A stretch of DNA of 64,000 nucleotides from Dendrolimus kikuchii. Its lineage: Eukaryota; Arthropoda; Insecta; Lepidoptera; Lasiocampidae. The stretch lies in the NCBI GenBank assembly GCA_019925095.2, contig CM034392.1:28033887-28097886 (forward strand), in the 5' to 3' direction. Every line of letters begins with the position of its first letter. Within the stretch, counting starts at the first letter, position 1. The notes beneath the pieces are model-generated. The model was not told the DNA's origin. It saw only the letters and a program-made list of their open reading frames with translations, and searched no databases. The position numbers and the translations under genes were made by a program. Positions 21,700 to 32,707 of the stretch are shown here, piece by piece.

Positions 21700-22200
21700 T
21701 CTCTTGAGCAACGACGAAAAGGCAACATTCGATCATTCCGCGGCTTCGGCGTGTTGAGGTCAATGTGTCCCAGCCTTTATGCAGCGCCAGTGGCCCCGCA
21801 CACCCAAAAATTTGAATATAAACGAACTTGCTTCCAGACCTGTTCTGCCGTCCACGGTGCCAATTTAACATATGAGTACATTGATCTACAAACGAAGGCT
21901 CTTAAATACACCAAAGAAAGGCATCTCTTATATTGTAATAGACTGATATTGCCATCTTTTACATTACAAAAGTATTGTCCTTATTCTTGGGGATTGGTAT
22001 ACGCTTCTTCAATAAGATTCCGAGTGAAATGTTAGATCTGCCTTTCACGAAATTAAAAAGCATCTTGCTAAAAATGAGATACTACACTATTGAAGAGTAC
22101 TTAAATGACAAACTTCATTTACATAGCAGCTCGCTTCAACCTCTTATACTATATGTATATAAGGATATTTTTTTTTATTATTAACAACTCTACGGACTCG
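21700..22200 (+). pseudogene. Non-LTR retrotransposon C-terminus
   Basis: Plus-strand codons around 21985-22110 read GIGIRFFNKIPSEMLDLPFT, then LKMRYYTIEEYLNDK. The pattern RFYNKIP....LP...FK..LLK..YY...EYLND is the extreme C-terminus of Jockey/CR1-type LINE polyproteins in Lepidoptera. Upstream codons (LQTKALKYTKERHL region) may belong to it but are frameshifted. The 3' UTR probably runs into 22440. Confidence 0.5.
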
Positions 22201-22450
22201 AGTTCCGTACCCTTTTTTACAACTTAATTTCTAGATTGAATTTTTTGAATTTAACACGCTTATTAGTTATTTTGGTTCTTGTGTGTGACATTAATTTATT
22301 GATTTTTGTGTTGAGGTGTACGTATCTTACGAATAACTTATTATATTAATTTATTCTAGTTTTAATACTAAACTTATACTAATGTAGAGTGTATCTGTTA
22401 CATGCTGGTGTTGTGAGTAAGTGCAGGTGCAGTGTGGGCCTTATATATCT

Positions 22451-22954
22451 ATACATACATACATAACTTCACGCCAGTTCCCTTGCGGGGTAGGCACGAA
22501 CAACAGAGCGCCATTTAGGCTTATTCTTACACACCTCACTTGCCTCTTTGACGTTCATAACTCTTGTCATGCACGCTCGTCTGTTCTTAAGGCTCCTGAC
22601 ATCACCCTCCGCTATTACACGATCAATTTGATCATGAAAGGTGTGTCGTGGCCTTCCACGACTTCTGCATCCATCCACTTTTGCATTGTATATCTGTTTA
22701 GTCATTCTTTCATCATGCATTCCTTTCCTTACCTTCACCCCGACGCTCTATTTCAGACCAACTCTCTTTCTTACTTCGGTATTACGAACGCGGTCCGCGA
22801 GCGTCACTCCGCAGATTTTGCGCAGTGCTCGCATCTCGACCGCGTTTACTCTACTTTCATGCTCTCTCTTCCATACGCAACTCTCGCTTCCATACGTGAG
22901 CGTAGGTACCAGCACCGCGTTTTGTATGGCGAGCTGGGCCTTCTGGCTGAGGTT
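22451..22954 (-). mobile_element. RTE-B LINE 3' end, long copy
   Basis: Covers from the NLSQKAQLAI codons to the tail, with the MLRWFGHVERM segment deleted. The long plus-strand open frame across it is antisense and not a gene. No clear duplication. Confidence 0.85.
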
Positions 22955-22982
22955 ATGAGAATAGTGTTTAAATTATTAAATA

Positions 22983-23574
22983 CTAGCTTCTGCCCGCGAC
23001 TTCGTCCGCGTAGGATAGTTAAAAAAAACCCGATTTTAAAACATTCTACATTGGTGCTCCGCTCCTATTGGTCTTAGCGTGATGATATATAGCCTAATTG
23101 TTTTTGAATGTATAAATTGTTTTATTAAGCGTATACAAAATTTCATTCTACATTGGTGCTCCGCTCCTATTGGTCTTAGCGTGATGATATATAGCCTAAT
23201 TGTTTTTGAATGTATAAATTATTTTATTGTATGATGATGATACCGGCAATATTAATACTTAATAAGTGCATAAGTTGTATAATAAGCTGTTTAAGTAATT
23301 AAAGTTTTTTTAAATATCCCACGGGAACTTTTAATTTTTCGAGATCAAAAGTATCGTATATTTTGACCAGGAATATAAGCTACTACCATACAAAATTTCA
23401 TTTAAATTGGCCCAGTCGTTTCGGAGATTAGCCAATACAAACAGAAAAACAAAAAATTTGAAAAAAAATCTAAATTATTTCTATTTCACTTCTTACATCC
23501 CCCTGACTTGGCTTTTAGCATTTTTTTTTCATTGTACAGAAATTTGACCTCTACAATTTTATTATATGTATAGA
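22983..23574 (-). mobile_element. Helitron-2 with internal tandem duplication
   Basis: CTAG at 22983-22986 after A, then TTCTGCCCGCGACTTCGTCC. The block 23042-23127 is repeated at 23144-23229 (period 102). The far end is probably GA near 23573-23578, after TTTATTATATGTATA. Confidence 0.65.
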
Positions 23575-23579
23575 TAGAT

Positions 23580-24000
23580 AATGTATTCCATCTCATTCTC
23601 TTTCATCGTTTCATTAACTTTCAAATCACAACGATTCTTAAGTTTCACTTAAAAAAAAAATGAAAATCGGTCCACAATTGACGATAAAATCGCATAACAA
23701 TTCCTCCTCTTGGAAGTCGATTAAAAATGCTTTAAATAGTTCCTCTAAGTAAAAAACATGCATGAAATCAGGCTCCGTAAAATTTGGATTATATTTCTTC
23801 TTGAATTTTAAACATACTTACATAATTCTAATTAATTCCTAATTATGCAACAAATTGTAACAATTTTTGCTAACAGTGTCTGAGGCAGATTATACGATTT
23901 CAAAATAACTTTGCTTTTAATGCAATATTTGCAAGCCTTCTTTGCTTACTTACGTTTTGATAAATATAGGTATGTTTTAGTGTTTATTATTTATCCATAC
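23580..24000. other. Unassigned AT-rich stretch
   Basis: Contains TTTCACTT and CAAATCACAACGATTCT blocks loosely similar to 45990-46030. No gene. Confidence 0.35.
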
Positions 24001-24179
24001 TACATACATAATAAAAAAATAACGTCACGCCAGTTCCCTTGCGGGGTAGGCACGAACAGCAGAGCGCCATTTAGGCTTATTCTTACACACCTCACTCGCT
24101 TCTTTGACATTCATAGCTCTTGTTATGCACGCTCGTCTGTTCTTAAGGCTCCTGACATCACCTTCTGCTAGTACACGAT
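24001..24179 (-). mobile_element. RTE-B LINE 3' end
   Basis: Tail at the left (CATACATAATAAAAAAATAACG, degenerate), truncated after GTACACGAT. Confidence 0.85.
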
Positions 24180-24267
24180 ACTAATATTATGAATGCGGAT
24201 GTGCGGAGTTTTGTTGGAAATCGAGGTAATGCAACGACTAACCTTATTAGTCGTTATTTATATTGTG

Positions 24268-24450
24268 GCAAAATCCACCTGCATATCTATATCTATAATT
24301 CTTTTATGATCGTCTTCTTTTGTTTACTTATTTATTGGCATACGTTTCTAGAGAACAGCCCATTGTTTTATTGTACTTTATTAGCCAGGTGTTGCGGATT
24401 ACGTCGAATTACGACCTTGTGCATTACGTTTGGATTTGTTGCGTTCTTAT
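24268..24450 (+). mobile_element. LTR-M fragment
   Basis: Aligns with 19135-19510 with deletions (AAAATCCACCTGCATATCT, CTTTTGTTTACTT, GCCCATTGTTTTATT). Both LTR ends are missing. Confidence 0.6.
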
Positions 24451-24560
24451 GTATGTATGTATCCTGAACCCAGTCTCTTCTTCAAGATCCCGGTCAGCTC
24501 GGAAACCGCTGGCCGTTACAGTAATTCGATATTTGTGTATAATTTAAAATCGACTCTGCA

Positions 24561-24674
24561 GTGACAAGAGTATTGAATGTCAAAGAAGCAAGTGAGGTGT
24601 GTAAGAATAAGCCTAAATGGCGCTCTGTTGTTCGTGCCTACCCCGCAAGGGAACTGGCGTGAAGTTATGTATGT
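24561..24674 (+). mobile_element. RTE-B LINE 3' end, short
   Basis: From TGACAAGAG to the stop and ATGTATGTA, about 115 bp. Confidence 0.85.
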
Positions 24675-24798
24675 AGGGACAACCAAATTATACTTTCGAC
24701 TGCAAGATCATAACATAAATTAAAAGTGTTACCAAAAATAGTGAGGCCACTTTTTAAATTTTTAGTATTTAAAACGAATTTATTGTATTTATAAGGAG

Positions 24799-25035
24799 AC
24801 TAACTGTGCCCGCGACATCGTTCGCGTGGAATTTGTTTTCAAGACCCCCCGATTTTGAAACATTCTTCATTGAAACTCCGCTCCTATTGGTCTTAGCGTT
24901 AAGATATATAATCTATAGCCTTCTTCGATAAACGGGCTATCCAACACTGAAAGAATTTTTCAAATCAGACCGCTAGTTCCTGAGATTAGCGCGTTCAAAC
25001 AAACAAACTCTTCAGCTTTATATATTAGTATAAGA
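24799..25035 (-). mobile_element. Helitron-2, complete
   Basis: Starts CTAACTGTGCCCGCGAC (CTAG mutated to CTAA) after A and ends GA before T at 25036. 237 bp, standard non-autonomous copy. Confidence 0.75.
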
Positions 25036-25156
25036 TGAAGAAATTGTAAGTGTTAACATTGTGCGTAGTTCATAATCGTTGTTTACTTAAATATTGTATG
25101 CGTAGAATTGACCAGTCACGAATACACTTTCATCACAGTTAAACGTATTTCATTCT

Positions 25157-25286
25157 ATTTTTTTTATTGCAGGAGTTCAGCAAACAGGCAAACGGCCCAC
25201 TTGATGGAAAGCGTTACCATCGCCTATGGACATTTGCAACACTAAAGGTGCTACAAATGCGCTGCTGCTCTCTTAAGGGAGACTGC
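25157..25286 (-). mobile_element. Family A, short 3' fragment
   Basis: Poly(T)/ATTGCAGGAG to GGGAGACTG, 5' truncated. Confidence 0.8.
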
Positions 25287-25289
25287 AAC

Positions 25290-25720
25290 TGCACAACACA
25301 ATCCGTCTTCTGATTCTCTCTTTCTGTAGGAAAATGTAACTGACACTGGTAAAATAAAATAGATGAATTGCCGCTGGTGTTACTAAAATGGTGACTTCCT
25401 AAATTCACTAAAAATGTAAGCGAAATTTCGCTGGCACACCTTGTAATGTCTAATTAACAAAGTGTGAATTAGCCAAGGCACGAAATGGGAGGCGGCTTCG
25501 GATCGGGTCGATGGATCCTCGCCGCGTTCACCCCTCGCCTATTAAAAGACATTACGATTTTACGAAATTATTTAGTGGAACATATAAAATTCAAATGCAA
25601 CACCGTGTCCGAATCTCGCTTTAAATTTATTCTACTATTTTACCTACTTAATCGAGACACAGTTTTCTGCTCTGCCGCAGTGTGTGTAGATCAGTGACTA
25701 AATTCATTTGAACTTGAATT
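25290..25720. other. Unassigned stretch
   Basis: No repeat or gene recognised. Confidence 0.4.
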
Positions 25721-26624
25721 TTATCCGTGCAGGAACGGAGAGTGAATTTGGGGAATAGTTTAAATGGAGCGTTAGGTAAACTTCTAGGCGCTAAGAACCT
25801 CAGCCAGAAGGCCCAGCTCGCCATACACAACGCGGTGCTGGTACCTACGCTCACGTATGGAAGCGAGAGTTGGGTATGGAAGAAAGAGCATGAAAGTAGA
25901 GTAAACGCGGTCGAGATGCGAGCACTGCGCAAAATCTGCGAAGTGACGCTCGCGGACCGCGTTCGTAATACCGAAGTAAGAAAGAGAGTTGGTCTGAAAG
26001 AGAGTGTCGGGGTGAAGGTAAGGAAAGGAATGCTCCGGTGGTTCGGGCATGTGGAAAGAATGCATGATGAAAGAATGACTAAACAGATATACAATGCAAA
26101 AGTGGATGGATGCAGAAGTCGTGGAAGGCCACGACACACCTTCCATGATCAAATTGATCGTGTACTAGCAGAAGGTGATGTCAGGAGCCTTAAGAACAGA
26201 CGAGCTTGCATGACAAAAGTTATGAATGTCAAAGAGGCAAGTGAGGTGTGTAAGAATAAGCCTAAATGGCACTCTGTTGTTCGTGCCTACCCCGCAAGGG
26301 AACTGGCGTGAAGTTATGTATGTATGTATGTATGTAGGAACGGAGAAAGAATACAATTTCCTGCGGCCGGGCGGCCTGTCGTAAGAGGCTACTTAACAAC
26401 CCACAGCCAGGTGGTAGGGCATTTGCCCGAGTGGATGGCTACCACCCCTGGTCTAAAGTATGTCGCCATAACAACCGTGAGTTGTGTTCCGGCATTAGTG
26501 ACCAGGATCCAGTTTCCCTTAAGAGAGCAGCAGCGCATTTGTAGCAAATGTCCATAGGCGATGGTAAACGCTTTCCATCAAGTGGGCCGTCTGCCTGTCT
26601 GCTGATCTCCTGCAATAAAAAAAA
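25721..26624 (+). mobile_element. Family A split by an RTE-B insertion
   Basis: The first 20-21 bp of family A (25721-25741) are followed by a B element, and the rest of A resumes at 26336/26346 with GGAACGGAGAAAGAAT and runs to poly(A) at 26624. The host element is thus older than the B insert. Confidence 0.92.
25741..26335 (+). mobile_element. RTE-B LINE, best preserved copy, 10-bp duplication
   Basis: Encodes an uninterrupted frame of about 190 codons: VNLGNSLNGALGKLLGAKN, LVPTLTYGSESWVWKK, VEMRALRKICEVTLADRVRN, RKGMLRWFGHVERMHDER, RGRPRHTFHDQIDRVLAEG, then ARELA and stop at about 26309. This is the region C-terminal to the RT catalytic core in RTE-type LINEs; the catalytic motifs and the endonuclease are absent through 5' truncation. 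The (ATGT)n tail ends at 26335. AGGAACGGAG flanks it at 25731-25740 and 26336-26345. The intact frame suggests recent insertion. Confidence 0.93.
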
Positions 26625-26761
26625 CTGCATTTATCTGCTGCAGAAACTATGTTCATCTGAACATCGAATATGATATCGGAGATCTTCGAGGCAATAAGTT
26701 ACGTTGTAATACAACAAATTGTAATAGTTTTAGTTAATAATTTTTTTTTGTCAAGGAAATA

Positions 26762-26937
26762 TCGAGCCTTTACCGCCATTTTATCGTAAGTGACATATGA
26801 ACTTTTTTAACGATTTTTTACTTTTTAACAATTTTAAACTATTATTTTGTCAAAATAATTGTTTAGAATACTTTTTGCAACAAAAAATATAGTTAGATCC
26901 AAATATCGCTTACAATAAAATGGCGGTGAAGGCTCGA
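26762..26937. mobile_element. mariner/Tc1-type MITE (TA duplication)
   Basis: 176 bp with inverted ends TCGAGCCTTTACCGCCATTT and TCGAGCCTTCACCGCCATTT (about 30 bp, two mismatches). Flanked by TA at 26760-26761 and 26938-26939. No transposase. Confidence 0.8.
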
Positions 26938-27790
26938 TATATACAATATTTACTTACATACCCTGACATCATAATAAGGTCAGGAAGGACGATAAATAAA
27001 AATATACGTCCAACATGGACGAAACTCGAGGCAAATGCTACTTTTGTCATGTATGTAAATCAAAGACATAATATAACTTGATTAAGTTTTAAAGTAATTC
27101 GAGCATAAACTCCGATACTGAAATGATTTTTTTGTTTGTGGGACACAGATGAATGTGCCGCCAATGTGGGTTCCGTACTGTGGTGGAGATGAAGGTAAAG
27201 ACGGGTGTACTCTCGTAATAGTGTGTATATCGGTACACTAAAGAGCACTGCGAAGTGCCGACGCGAACTGGCTTTATACAATACTAAAAAAGGGATGAGA
27301 AAGGGGAAGGATGCAAACCACTTGATACAGTTTCATAAGTGTAATACTTACATATCTGTATGGGTGTGTATGTCCCTACAATGTTTAACCTTGAAACAGT
27401 TCATTCATCGATTTCCCAAATCCAGTAATCAGGGCGAGCAAAACCAGCCCGTACATTATTCCACAAACCATGCATATTTGTGGTACATTGAGAAACTGAC
27501 AGAAACTATCACATTTTCAGATTTGGACTTTGATATAGTAATTTCAATTTATTTCTAGATATGTTATCTATGATAAAAATATCATTTTATACACATAAAA
27601 GCCTATTTGTATTAACGTTCGTGACTACGCATGTTATCTGCACATACGATGTGACTAGACTACTAGACTAGATATGAATATGGATGTACAAGTTTTTATT
27701 TTTGTTTTATTTTATTTTTTTCCTAAAATTTTAAATTGTGAGGGTGTGTTGCATCACACTCAAACCTCATAGGTTTAAGTGGTGCCTTAT
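26938..27790. other. Unassigned stretch
   Basis: About 850 bp without a recognised element. The small open frames here have no visible domain. Confidence 0.4.
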
Positions 27791-27806
27791 CTGTATTTAT
27801 GATGTA

Positions 27807-28162
27807 CATACATACATACATAACTTCACGCCAGTTCCCTTGCGGGGTAGGCACGAACAACAGAGCGCCATTTAGGCTCATTCTTACACACCTCACTTGC
27901 TTCTTTGACATTCATAACTCTTGTCATGCACGCTCGTCTGTTCTTAAGGCTCCTGACATCACCTTCTGCTAGTACACGATCAATTTGATCATGTAAGGTG
28001 TGTCGTGGCCTTCCACGACTTCTGCATCCATCCACTTTTGCATTGTATATCTGTTTATTCATTCTTTCATCATGCATTCTTTCCACATGCCCGAACCACC
28101 GGAGCATTCCTTTCCTTACCTTCACCCCGACACTCTATTTCAGACCAACTCTCTTTCTTACT
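27807..28162 (-). mobile_element. RTE-B LINE 3' end with 13-bp duplication
   Basis: From the tail to the RKRVGLK codons, open frame of about 110 codons. Flanked by TATTTATGATGTA at 27794-27806 and 28163-28175. Confidence 0.93.
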
Positions 28163-28479
28163 TATTTATGATGTAAATTTTTAATATAGATAAATAAAAA
28201 AAAAACAAAGATATACCAGTTTTTATTAATTAGATTTTTGATTTTGGACTGTTACTGCTACCGCCATCTGATTAAAAACTAATATCGATGTAATAATCTT
28301 CAAAATTATTACTAGGTAGAAAACTTTGCGAGCCCTACTGAAGTACCGCTTTTTGCTAGTATATGTAATATTCATATAGTGTAATTCTTACTTGTATAAT
28401 ATTTTACATATATATAAATAAATAAAATACATGTAAGTAACTGCATAACCTCTAATATTTCTTTATACCACCTTTGACC

Positions 28480-28600
28480 AATACAATCTGTTTTATTCCT
28501 GCCACGGGTTCTCTGGAAGAGATCGCTTCTTAGCGATAAGACCGCCCATTTTCCATTTTCTGTAATGGGTACAATAAAGTGTTATCTATCTATCTATATT
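28480..28600 (+). mobile_element. LINE 3' UTR end with (ATCT)n tail
   Basis: GGAAGAGATCGCTTCTTAGC and ACAATAAAGTGTTATCTATC repeats. Plus-strand counterpart of 3531-3758; CR1-like by recognition. Confidence 0.6.
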
Positions 28601-28654
28601 CAGTCGAAATCCGTACAGAGTGGACTGTGCTTTATTTTTTCATTTTGATTTTAG

Positions 28655-28968
28655 TTTTTTTTATTTTTATTGCACGAGTTCAGCAGACAGGCAGACTGCC
28701 CACTTGATTGAAAGCGGTTACCATCGCCTATGGACATTTGCAACACCGAAGGTGCTACAAATGCGCTGCTGCTCTCTTAAGTGAGTCTGGAACCTGCTCA
28801 CTAATGCCGGAACACAACTCAAGGTTGTTATGGCGACATACTTTATACCAGGGGTGGTAGCCATCCAGTCGGGCAAATGCCCTACCACCTGGCTGTGGGT
28901 TGTTTTGTCGCCTCTTACGACAGGCCGCCCGGCCGCAGGAAATTGTATTCTTTCTCCGTTCCTGCACA
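28655..28968 (-). mobile_element. Family A, full length
   Basis: All blocks from poly(T)/ATTGCACGAG to CCGTTCCTGCAC. Confidence 0.9.
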
Positions 28969-29216
28969 GTTGTCCCACTGAACTAGAAGTTTGACTGTGT
29001 CCGCGTAGTACCGCGCGATGTAATATGGTATTCGCTTAGCAACAGCGGCCACTATGCCCCCGACTTTTACTGATAACGCGTTAGGCGGTTTATCTATAAG
29101 TTTACATTTTACGCGATTACAGCTATACCAAGGCATTTGTATTGCTTTTCACTGTACATATATTCGTTGTGGAAAGAACAAATGTGACATTTGTATTGCG
29201 TAATGTTATAAAAGTC

Positions 29217-29521
29217 AAGTCGTGGTAGCGTAATGGCTAGCGCACGCGTTCCAGACCCAAAGGGCGCGGGTTCGATCCTGGCTGGAACGCATGCACCGCT
29301 TAGGCAGTTTTCTGACCTAATGTGCATATTGTTACAATTACCGAGTGCTAATAAGGGTGAAGGAAAACATCGTGACGCAACCTGCACATCGAGATAACCG
29401 ATGTGTCAAACCTGCCAAGCCACCTTGGACAAGCGTGGCGGGTATACTGTCCGTTCCCCAATAATGGGAGGTCCGAGCCCAGCAGTGGGACATTTATGGG
29501 CTGCTATTATTATTATTATTT
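29217..29521 (+). mobile_element. SINE-C, full length, tRNA-derived
   Basis: Pol III promoter: A box TAGCGTAATGGCT (from 29226) and B box GGTTCGATCC (29269-29278). A tRNA-unrelated body follows (GCAGTTTTCTGACC, ACATCGAGATAACC) and an end AGCAGTGGGACATTTATGGG with an (ATT)n tail. It is a SINE, not a functional tRNA: the cloverleaf is imperfect and further copies exist at 8553, 39973, 44748 and 46354. Confidence 0.85.
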
Positions 29522-29599
29522 ACATATATATTTTATTTACAAATTTTTCTTATAAAAAATACAAATTTATTTATAAAAAAAAAAAACTGATCTTCGCCG

Positions 29600-30138
29600 G
29601 CAGTGGGGCCTAGGGTCCAGGCTACCGGTGGTTAAGGCTCCAGACACAGGAATCTCCTCACAATACGGGCCGTGTCCAACAGAGCTGCCTTCTGCATCCG
29701 ACCCTTCAACCAGATACCAAGCGAGAGCCTTTCAAGGTGGCGATCAAGGCTCTTCGCTATTAGTCCATTCACTGACACCACTATCGGTACTATGATTGTA
29801 GAGTCCAGGTTCCACATAGCGGTGACCTCGTGAGCAAGATCAATATACTTTATTTGTTTATCTTTCTCGGCATTCACGAGGTTACCATCATGGGGAATCG
29901 CGACATCTACAATTATAGCACGTCTCGCAGACCGATCAACTATCACAATATCAGGCTTGTTGGCAACAATAGTCCTGTCTGTGATAATTGATCGGTCCCA
30001 GTAGAGCAGATATTGACCATTGTCAAGAACTGGCTCGGGCTTGTATTGCTAATAAGGTACCTCCGACAAGATAAGTCCGTATTTAAGAGCAAGTTGCTGG
30101 TGGATGATCCTGGCTACAAGGTTGTGCCTGTGCCTGTT
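29600..30138 (-). pseudogene. LINE with restriction-like endonuclease, C-terminal part
   Basis: Minus-strand codons read RHNLVARIIHQQLALKYGLI, YKPEPVLDNGQYLLYWDRS, ANKPDIVIVDRSARRAIIVD, AIPHDGNL, DLAHEVTAMW, IIVPIVVSVNGLIAKSLDRH and a stop near 29632. The PD(X14)D arrangement in KPDIVIVDRSARRAIIVD fits the restriction-like endonuclease of R2/R4/Dong-type LINEs, downstream of an RT. One in-frame stop (TAG, plus-strand 30049-30051) breaks the frame. RT is absent. (ATT)n tracts flank both sides. Clade is inferred. Confidence 0.65.
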
Positions 30139-30404
30139 ATTATTATTATTATTAATGTTATAAAAAGACCAGGGCATAATATGGATATGGATCCTGAGTC
30201 TGGACACGGATATATGATTCATATCATACTGGTTTCAATTACAGTCACGGATATGAATTTGTTTTTGGGTTATCCGAGACTTTCGGATAGTTTCAGTTAA
30301 GGATATTAAAGTTTTTTATAAGAATTGTAAACTAATTCAAAATTTTCTTTTAACGGCTAATATGTCGGCTCAGCGGATGAAAAGCTCTCACCTGTTGTAT
30401 TCAA

Positions 30405-30637
30405 TCTTATACTAATATATAAAGCTGAACAGTTTGTTTGTTTGTTTGAACGCGCTAATCTCAGGAACTACTGGTCTGATTTGAAAAATTCTTTCAGTTT
30501 CGGATAGCCCATTTATCGAGGAAGGCTATAGGCCATATATCATCACGCTAAGATGAATAGGAGCGGAGCAGCAATGTTTCAAAATCGGGGGGGCTTTAAA
30601 ACAAATGCCACGCCGTCAGCGTCGCGGGCACAGTTAG
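30405..30637 (+). mobile_element. Helitron-2, complete
   Basis: Starts TCTTATACTAATATATAAAG after A (30404) and ends CGCGGGCACAGTTAG (CTAG mutated to TTAG) before T (30638). 233 bp. Confidence 0.8.
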
Positions 30638-30639
30638 TA

Positions 30640-30904
30640 TTTAATATTTTCAGAAATAATTACGGAAAATATTCAAAGTTGTCAGTGCCTAAACAACTGC
30701 TCCTGCATAAACAAATTCTGATGCCTGTATGGATCTATGGCGTACAGTTGTGGGGCTGTACCAAACCAAGCAACATAGAAATAATACAACGATTCCAGAA
30801 CAAAGTATTAAATGCCTTATAAAAACGCCATGGTACACTAGATCGAGCGACTTCCATCAGGACCTGAAAGTGGAGATTGTCACCAGCATTATTGGGATAG
30901 CATT
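30640..30904 (+). pseudogene. Jockey-like reverse transcriptase C-terminus
   Basis: Codons read SKLSVPKQLLLHKQILMPVW, IYGVQLWGCTKPSNIEIIQR, FQNKVLNAL, then after a frameshift near 30810 KTPWYTRSSDFHQDLKVEIV. The K.LLYKQIL.PVW.YG.QLWG / IQRFQ.K.LR / PWY.RN.D.H.DL sequence is the post-RT region of Jockey-clade LINEs. Wedged between a Helitron and a family A element. Confidence 0.75.
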
Positions 30905-31224
30905 TTATCCGTGCAGGAACGGAGAAAGAATACAATATCCTGCGGCCGGGCGGCATGTCGTAAGAGGCGACTAAACAACCCACAGCTAGGTGGTAGAGCA
31001 TTTGCCCGACTGGATGGCTACCACCCCTGGTCTAAAGTATGTCGCCATAACAACGTTGAGTTGTGTTCCGGCATTAGTGACTATGTTCCAGTCTCCCTTA
31101 AGAGAGCAGCAGCGTATTTGTAGCACCTTTGGTGTTGCAAATGTCTATAGGCGATGGTAACCGCTTTCCATCAAGTGGGCCGTCTGCTTGTCTGCTGAGC
31201 TCCTGCAATAAAAAGAAAAAAAAA
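30905..31224 (+). mobile_element. Family A, full length
   Basis: TTATCCGTGCAGG to CTCCTGCAATAAAAAGAAAA. Confidence 0.9.
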
Positions 31225-31344
31225 TAGGAAGTACGCGAAGACACAGATATAATGAGAAGGCTCAAAAGGACCAAATCGTGGTATACACAAAACTAAAGTG
31301 TAGTACGGTGCTAGTTTAATAAAGAACACATGTCTTCGCCTTAA

Positions 31345-31484
31345 TAGAGACCAAAATTTCTTCGAGGCCGGCAGCGCGTTGATGACACCTCTGGTGTTGC
31401 AAACGTCCATAGGCGACGGTAACCGCTTTCCATTAGATGAGCCGTCTGCCTGTCTGCTGTACTCCAGCTATTAAAAAAAAAATA
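31345..31484 (+). mobile_element. Family A relative (CCAGCTAT tail)
   Basis: GGCCGGCAGCGCGTTGATGA, CTGGTGTTGCAAACGTCCAT, AGGCGACGGTAACCGC and GTACTCCAGCTATTAAAAAA. A separate subfamily sharing only the 3' half with family A. Confidence 0.7.
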
Positions 31485-31638
31485 GAGACGATAATAAAAG
31501 TGCTAATGGACACATTCTTAGTTAAAATACGTTTACTTAAGTTAATATATATTTAAATTACTTATTAGTCTTTTTAGACTAGATGGTAATATTAATGTAG
31601 TATTTTTAACACAACATTTATAAAAAAATTGGATTAGC

Positions 31639-31918
31639 ATGTGGAAAGAATGCATGATGAAAGAATGACTAAACAGATATACAATGCAAAAGTGGATGCA
31701 TGCAGAAATCGTGGAAGGCCACGACACACCTTCCATGATCAAATTGATCGTGTACTAGCAGAAGGTGATGTCAGGAGCCTTAAGAACAGACGAGCTTGCA
31801 TGACAAGAGTTATGAATGTCAAAGAGGCAAGTGAAGTGTGTAAGAATAAGCATGAATGGCGCTCTGTTGTTCGTGCCTACCCCGCAAGGGAACTGGCGTG
31901 AAGTTATGTATGTATGTA
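31639..31918 (+). mobile_element. RTE-B LINE 3' end
   Basis: From HVERMHDERMTKQIYNAK to ARELA and the (ATGT)n tail; open frame of 86 codons. Confidence 0.88.
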
Positions 31919-31997
31919 TCTGAGATCAGTTTAAATGCAGTGACTTAGGTTTGTATTTTACCATCAAATCAAGAGACAACCGAACTAAATACTTCTT

Positions 31998-32190
31998 TAA
32001 TTACTGGAGTACAGCAGACAGCCTGACGGTCCACCTGATGCAAAGTTTATTACCGTCGCCTATATACATCTGCAAACCAGAGGTGCTGCGATTGCGCTGC
32101 CTACCTCGAGGGGACTGTATCCAGGCCACTAATGCCGGTACATAATTCAAGGTTTTCATGGTGGTATACTTTTTTATTATTGCGTAGCTG
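31998..32190 (-). mobile_element. Diverged family A relative
   Basis: GGAGTACAGCAGACAGCCTG, TTACCGTCGCCTAT and CTAATGCCGGTACATAATTC parallel family A at low identity. Confidence 0.6.
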
Positions 32191-32199
32191 GCCATCAGG

Positions 32200-32330
32200 T
32201 ACACAGCCTACCCCATGGGTTATGGTTACCGTCGCCTATAAACGTTTGCACACTAGGGGCGAAGACGACTCTTTGTCACCCTTTAGGATGGGGTAAAGAG
32301 AGGAGAGGATAGGAGGATCAGAAAGAGGGA
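32200..32330 (-). mobile_element. LINE-tail-like relative of family A
   Basis: GGTTACCGTCGCCTATAAAC..GTTTGCACACTAGGGG then a GA-rich stretch GGGGTAAAGAGAGGAGAGG. Similar to 46130-46290. Confidence 0.4.
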
Positions 32331-32358
32331 TCAGACAAGAGGAATGTGAATTCTCACT

Positions 32359-32428
32359 TGAAGCCTGAATGGCGCTCTATTGTTCGTGCCTACCCCGCAA
32401 GGGAACTGGCGTGAAGTTATCTATGTAT
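32359..32428 (+). mobile_element. RTE-B LINE 3' end, minimal
   Basis: Only about 70 bp: AGCCTGAATGGCGCTC to GGCGTGAAGTTATCTATGTA. One of the shortest insertions. Confidence 0.75.
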
Positions 32429-32707
32429 GTATTTATAAAAAAAAACCAAAGTAATAATAATAAATATGCTCCACACCTATTCGGATTTATTTGAATCTTT
32501 TTCATCAGATTCGGATAGGATTTTTTTCGGATATTTGATAGTTTCGGTTAGGAGCTCGATAACATCCCTGAAATTAACTAAATTATTACAATGATTGTGG
32601 ATAATAATTGTCTCCTGACACCGACAGCATAACGCCGAGTTTCCAGCCTCATTGTCGTGAATTTTTCGTACGTACGTACATTTCTTAAACTGTATGTATG
32701 TAGGAAG

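Noticed and set aside
22421..23077. 218-residue plus-strand open frame
   Set aside because: It is the antisense of an RTE-B copy running into a Helitron; other B copies give the same antisense peptide (MEGVSWPSTTSASIHF).
29217..29295. Possible tRNA gene
   Set aside because: A and B boxes are present, but the sequence continues into a SINE body with an (ATT)n tail and is repeated elsewhere in the window; the cloverleaf is imperfect.
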